Assembly: GCA_934122125.1 (NCBI GenBank)
Contig: CAKOVW010000028.1
Span: forward strand, 1-16,115
Source: an uncultured Clostridia bacterium
GTDB taxonomy: Bacteria > Bacillota > Clostridia > TANB77 > CAG-508
Length of the DNA: 16,115 bases
Reading direction: 5' to 3'
Each line of letters starts with the position of its first letter. The first letter of the stretch is position 1. Made by a program: the position numbers and the translations under genes. The notes below the pieces were generated by a model. That model was not told where the DNA came from and did not search any database. It saw nothing but the letters and a program-made list of their open reading frames with translations. Below are positions 13,915 to 16,115 of the stretch, in pieces.

Positions 13915-14613
13915 TTAATATGACAAGCCTTTTAAAATATTTTCATATCTTTCGTAACTTGGCATATATTTAGCAATTATTTTCCAAAAATTCTTTGTAT
14001 GAATTTTGTACTTCATATGGCAGAACTCATGTAATACAATGTAATCAATAACATTTCTGTCATATTTAGCAATATTGTAATTTATAGATATTTTTTTGCT
14101 TTCACTAGAAAAATGTGCCATAATATTATTAGCCATTTTCTTAACTTCATAATCTTCTGGTGCATAGCCTAACAATAATCTTGTTTTTTCCATAGCTCTT
14201 TCAACTTCTTGTTCAGCAACTTTTTCATAAAGTTTTTCAACTAATATTTTTAGAACTTGAGCAGTTTCTACCTTTTTGTATTTATTAGGAAGAACAACCT
14301 CAATAGTACGATTTACTAAATTGATACTAGGAGCATCTACATTTTTATAATACAAACGTACTTGATGACTTGCACCTAAAACTATAATATTTCCTTTATC
14401 AGAATATACCATATTTTGTTGTTGATATTCTTCTATTTTATTTAAAATCCATTGCTTTTTTTCTTCAATAACTGTTTGAATTTGTTTTCTAGAAAAATAC
14501 CAAGGGGCATTAACTACAACTTCGCCAGCATCTACTGAAACATAGCAGTTTGAGCCGATTTCCTTGTTCACTGTATATGAAATTACATTACTTCTATTTT
14601 TAAAAATACTCAT
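13915..14613 (-). CDS. YgjP/DUF45-type zinc metallopeptidase
   Basis: A 232-residue cytoplasmic protein with an N-terminal beta-rich half and a C-terminal zinc-binding helix region: IVLHEFCHMKYKIHTKNFW, where His195, Glu196 and His199 form HExxH and His205 is the probable third ligand. IMAHFSSESKKISINYNIAKY before it matches the conserved TRWGSCS-like segment of the family in degenerate form (Trp and Cys not conserved here). The family (COG1451, related in fold to SprT/WLM proteases) is poorly characterised. No signal peptide is seen. The ATG at 14613 has AGGAGGC upstream. A very strong promoter precedes it, overlaid by two LexA-box-like sequences and an inverted repeat, so tight repression is likely. 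Neighbours give no functional hint; the gene is monocistronic and convergent with folA. Confidence 0.87.
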   Translation of the reverse strand: MSIFKNRSNVISYTVNKEIGSNCYVSVDAGEVVVNAPWYFSRKQIQTVIEEKKQWILNKIEEYQQQNMVYSDKGNIIVLGASHQVRLYYKNVDAPSINLVNRTIEVVLPNKYKKVETAQVLKILVEKLYEKVAEQEVERAMEKTRLLLGYAPEDYEVKKMANNIMAHFSSESKKISINYNIAKYDRNVIDYIVLHEFCHMKYKIHTKNFWKIIAKYMPSYERYENILKGLSY

Positions 14614-14645
14614 AATTAAAGCCTCCTAACAAAATAAATATTCTC

Positions 14646-14684
14646 CAAATCAATGTTCGTATACAGTATACAAAAAGTTGTTCG
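14646..14684 (-). promoter_or_regulatory. Candidate operator: two SOS-box-like sites and a GTATAC inverted repeat
   Basis: On the minus strand CGAACAACTTTTTG (14684-14671) and CGAACATTGATTTG (14659-14646) lie exactly 25 bp apart and match the Bacillus LexA/DinR consensus CGAACRNRYGTTYG at 12 and 11 of 14 positions by my count. Between them GTATAC-A-GTATAC (14659-14671, plus strand) is a perfect inverted repeat around the -10. One site fills the -35/-10 spacer and the other follows the -10, both ideal for repression. The regulator is not proven. Confidence 0.4.
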
Positions 14685-14693
14685 GTTTGTCAA
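14665..14693 (-). promoter_or_regulatory. Sigma-A promoter of the metallopeptidase gene
   Basis: On the minus strand: TTGACA (14693-14688), 17-bp spacer, TATACT (14670-14665). This is one of the best consensus matches in the window. The predicted start is about 14658, leaving a 44-nt leader. Confidence 0.8.
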
Positions 14694-14798
14694 GCAAATT
14701 TTTAGAAAAATTTAAAAATTTTAAAATTAAAAATTATTTCTAATTTATATTTTAAAAAAGTATAATTTAGTGTATAATAACTAGCAGGAGGAAGCAAA

Positions 14799-15644
14799 AT
14801 GTATGATGTAATAGTAATTGGCAGTGGACCAGCTGGAATTACAGCAGCAATTTATGCTAAAAGAAGAAATCTATCAATATTAGTTATATCAAAAAGTGAT
14901 GGAGCATTGCAAAAAGCAGAAAAAATAGATAACTACTATGGATTTGAAAATGGAATATCTGGCAAAGAATTATATGAAAAAGGAATGAAACAAGCTAAGA
15001 ACTTAGGAATAGAAATTGTAAAAGACGAAGTAATAAATATTGAATATATAAATCAATTTACTGTAGAAACTGTTAATTCAAAATACGAAGCAAAATCAGT
15101 AATACTAGCAACAGGCACCAATAGAAATACGCCCAAAATAAAAGGTATAAAAGAATTTGAAGGAAAAGGTGTAAGCTATTGTGCAGTATGTGATTCTTTC
15201 TTTTATAAAGGCAAAGATGTTGCAGTGTTAGGAGATGGAAACTATGCCATACACGAGTTTGAAATGCTAAAACCAGTTGTAAATTCAGTAACTATATTCA
15301 CAAATGGAAACGCTATGATAGGAAATAGAGATAGTAGCATTGAAGTAAACAATAAGAAAATACGAGAATTTAGAGGAAATACAAAACTCGAAGAAGTAGA
15401 ATTTGAGGATAACACAATACAAAAGCTAAATGGAATATTTATTGCAATGGGAACAGCATCAAGTACTGACTTAGCAAGAAAAATTGGAGCAAGAATTGAA
15501 AATAATAATATTGTCATAAATGAAAATATGGAAACAACAGTACCGGGATTATTTGCATGTGGAGATTGCACAGGAGGATTACTACAAATATCAAAAGCCG
15601 TGTATGAGGGAGCAAAAGCCGGTCTAGCTGTGTTAAAAAAGTGA
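14799..15644 (+). CDS. Thioredoxin reductase-like flavoprotein lacking the NADPH motif
   Basis: A 281-residue flavoprotein with the TrxR architecture: FAD-binding GSGPAG (8-13), VILATGTN, redox-active Cys128-Ala-Val-Cys131 followed by Asp, a second dinucleotide-like GDGNYA (145-150), and the C-terminal FAD motif GLFACGDCTGG. It is about 30 residues shorter than usual NADPH-dependent TrxB (about 310). The HRRxxxR motif that binds the NADPH 2'-phosphate is missing: after VTIFTNGN there are no such arginines. Clostridia contain ferredoxin-dependent flavin thioredoxin reductases of this kind, so the electron donor may be ferredoxin. The GxGxxA motif is retained, so NADH cannot be ruled out. The ATG follows AGGAGGA (14786-14792); TATAAT boxes at 14761 and 14773 are plausible -10s with poor -35s. 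Thioredoxin follows 38 bp downstream, its expected substrate. Confidence 0.88.
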   Translation: MYDVIVIGSGPAGITAAIYAKRRNLSILVISKSDGALQKAEKIDNYYGFENGISGKELYEKGMKQAKNLGIEIVKDEVINIEYINQFTVETVNSKYEAKSVILATGTNRNTPKIKGIKEFEGKGVSYCAVCDSFFYKGKDVAVLGDGNYAIHEFEMLKPVVNSVTIFTNGNAMIGNRDSSIEVNNKKIREFRGNTKLEEVEFEDNTIQKLNGIFIAMGTASSTDLARKIGARIENNNIVINENMETTVPGLFACGDCTGGLLQISKAVYEGAKAGLAVLKK

Positions 15645-15682
15645 AAAACAATTAGAAATTTTAGAAAGGAGTTATAAGAAAA

Positions 15683-15997
15683 ATGAGTGTAACAGAATTA
15701 AACAAAGATAATTTTGAAAAAGAAGTAATGGAGGCAAAAGTACCAGTATTAGTAGATTTTTGGGCAAGCTGGTGTGGACCATGTAGAATGATGTCGCCAA
15801 TAATAGACAAAATTGCAGAAGAAATGGAAGAAAAAGTAAAAGTTTGTAAAGTAAATGTAGATGAAAACCATGAATTAGCAGAAAAATATGAAATAATGAC
15901 AATTCCAGCATTTATAGTTATAAAAAATGGAGTAGAAACAAGGAGAACAATAGGCGTGCAACCAAAAGAGAACATAGAAAAATTAATTAGTGATTAA
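15683..15997 (+). CDS. trxA: Thioredoxin
   Basis: A 104-residue single-domain thioredoxin with FWASWCGPCRMMSP (catalytic Cys31 and Cys34), the buried Asp25 and cis-Pro75 in MTIPAF. It reduces protein disulphides in the cytoplasm and is recycled by the reductase encoded just upstream. The ATG follows AAAGGAG (15664-15670) with a slightly long 12-nt gap. No promoter is seen in the 38-bp gap, so it is co-transcribed with the reductase. A terminator lies downstream. Confidence 0.96.
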   Translation: MSVTELNKDNFEKEVMEAKVPVLVDFWASWCGPCRMMSPIIDKIAEEMEEKVKVCKVNVDENHELAEKYEIMTIPAFIVIKNGVETRRTIGVQPKENIEKLISD

Positions 15998-16027
15998 TGT
16001 CGAAAAAAGGCGTACGATTTCACTTGC

Positions 16028-16077
16028 AAAATGCAATCAAGTATAGTATAACAATACTAACTTAGTTGCATTTTTTT
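16028..16077 (+). terminator. Terminator after trxA
   Basis: AAAATGCAA (16028-16036) pairs with TTGCATTTT (16066-16074); inside, AAGT/ACTT and TAGTAT/ATACTA extend the stem with one C-A mismatch and one bulged A around an AACA loop. The arm runs into T(7) at 16071-16077. Confidence 0.8.
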
Positions 16078-16115
16078 ATGTATTTTAATTAATCTTAAAA
16101 TTTTATCAAAGAGTC

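Overview
The window is an AT-rich stretch (roughly 30 % GC by eye) with AGA/ATA-rich codon use, AGGAGG ribosome binding sites, TTGACA/TATAAT promoters and a complete cotJ spore-coat cluster. This points to an endospore-forming, probably anaerobic member of the Clostridia (Bacillota); a gut clostridial lineage would fit, but I cannot name a species. TGA is used as a stop and Trp is encoded by TGG, so the standard bacterial code applies.

Left part (1-4300): the 3' end of an acyl-CoA synthetase gene; an unrecognised coiled-coil-rich protein behind two tandem sigma-A promoters; a tRNA-Met(CAT)/tRNA-Tyr(GTA) pair with its own promoter and terminator; a leftward monofunctional peptidoglycan glycosyltransferase whose last codons lie inside a perfect 48-bp palindrome; and a divergent MFS permease.

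Centre (4301-11466): a probable rightward operon of glycogen/maltodextrin phosphorylase, a pyruvate kinase lacking its usual C-terminal domain, and a DUF2974-type serine hydrolase, ended by a shared bidirectional terminator. Facing it is the leftward cotJA-cotJB-cotJC operon. All three Cot proteins carry extra Cys/Asn-rich segments, and the last is a manganese catalase with all metal ligands present. A sigma-E-like promoter lies upstream. Next comes a leftward acyl-ACP thioesterase.

Right part (11467-16115): a divergent promoter pair sharing one symmetric -10 element drives the thioesterase and a PflX-like radical SAM gene. The radical SAM gene is broken by one extra base in its N-terminal cysteine motif. 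Then come thyA-folA (the dTMP/folate cycle), a leftward YgjP/DUF45 metallopeptidase whose promoter is overlaid by two LexA-box-like sites and a GTATAC inverted repeat, and a thioredoxin reductase-like gene with thioredoxin. The reductase lacks the NADPH-phosphate-binding motif, so its electron donor may be ferredoxin.

Most of the window is ordinary core genome. I see no phage, transposon, CRISPR array or defence island. The items most worth follow-up are the Cys-rich CotJ set, the truncated pyruvate kinase, the possible SOS control of the metallopeptidase, the atypical TrxB, the shared divergent promoter and the frameshifted radical SAM gene.
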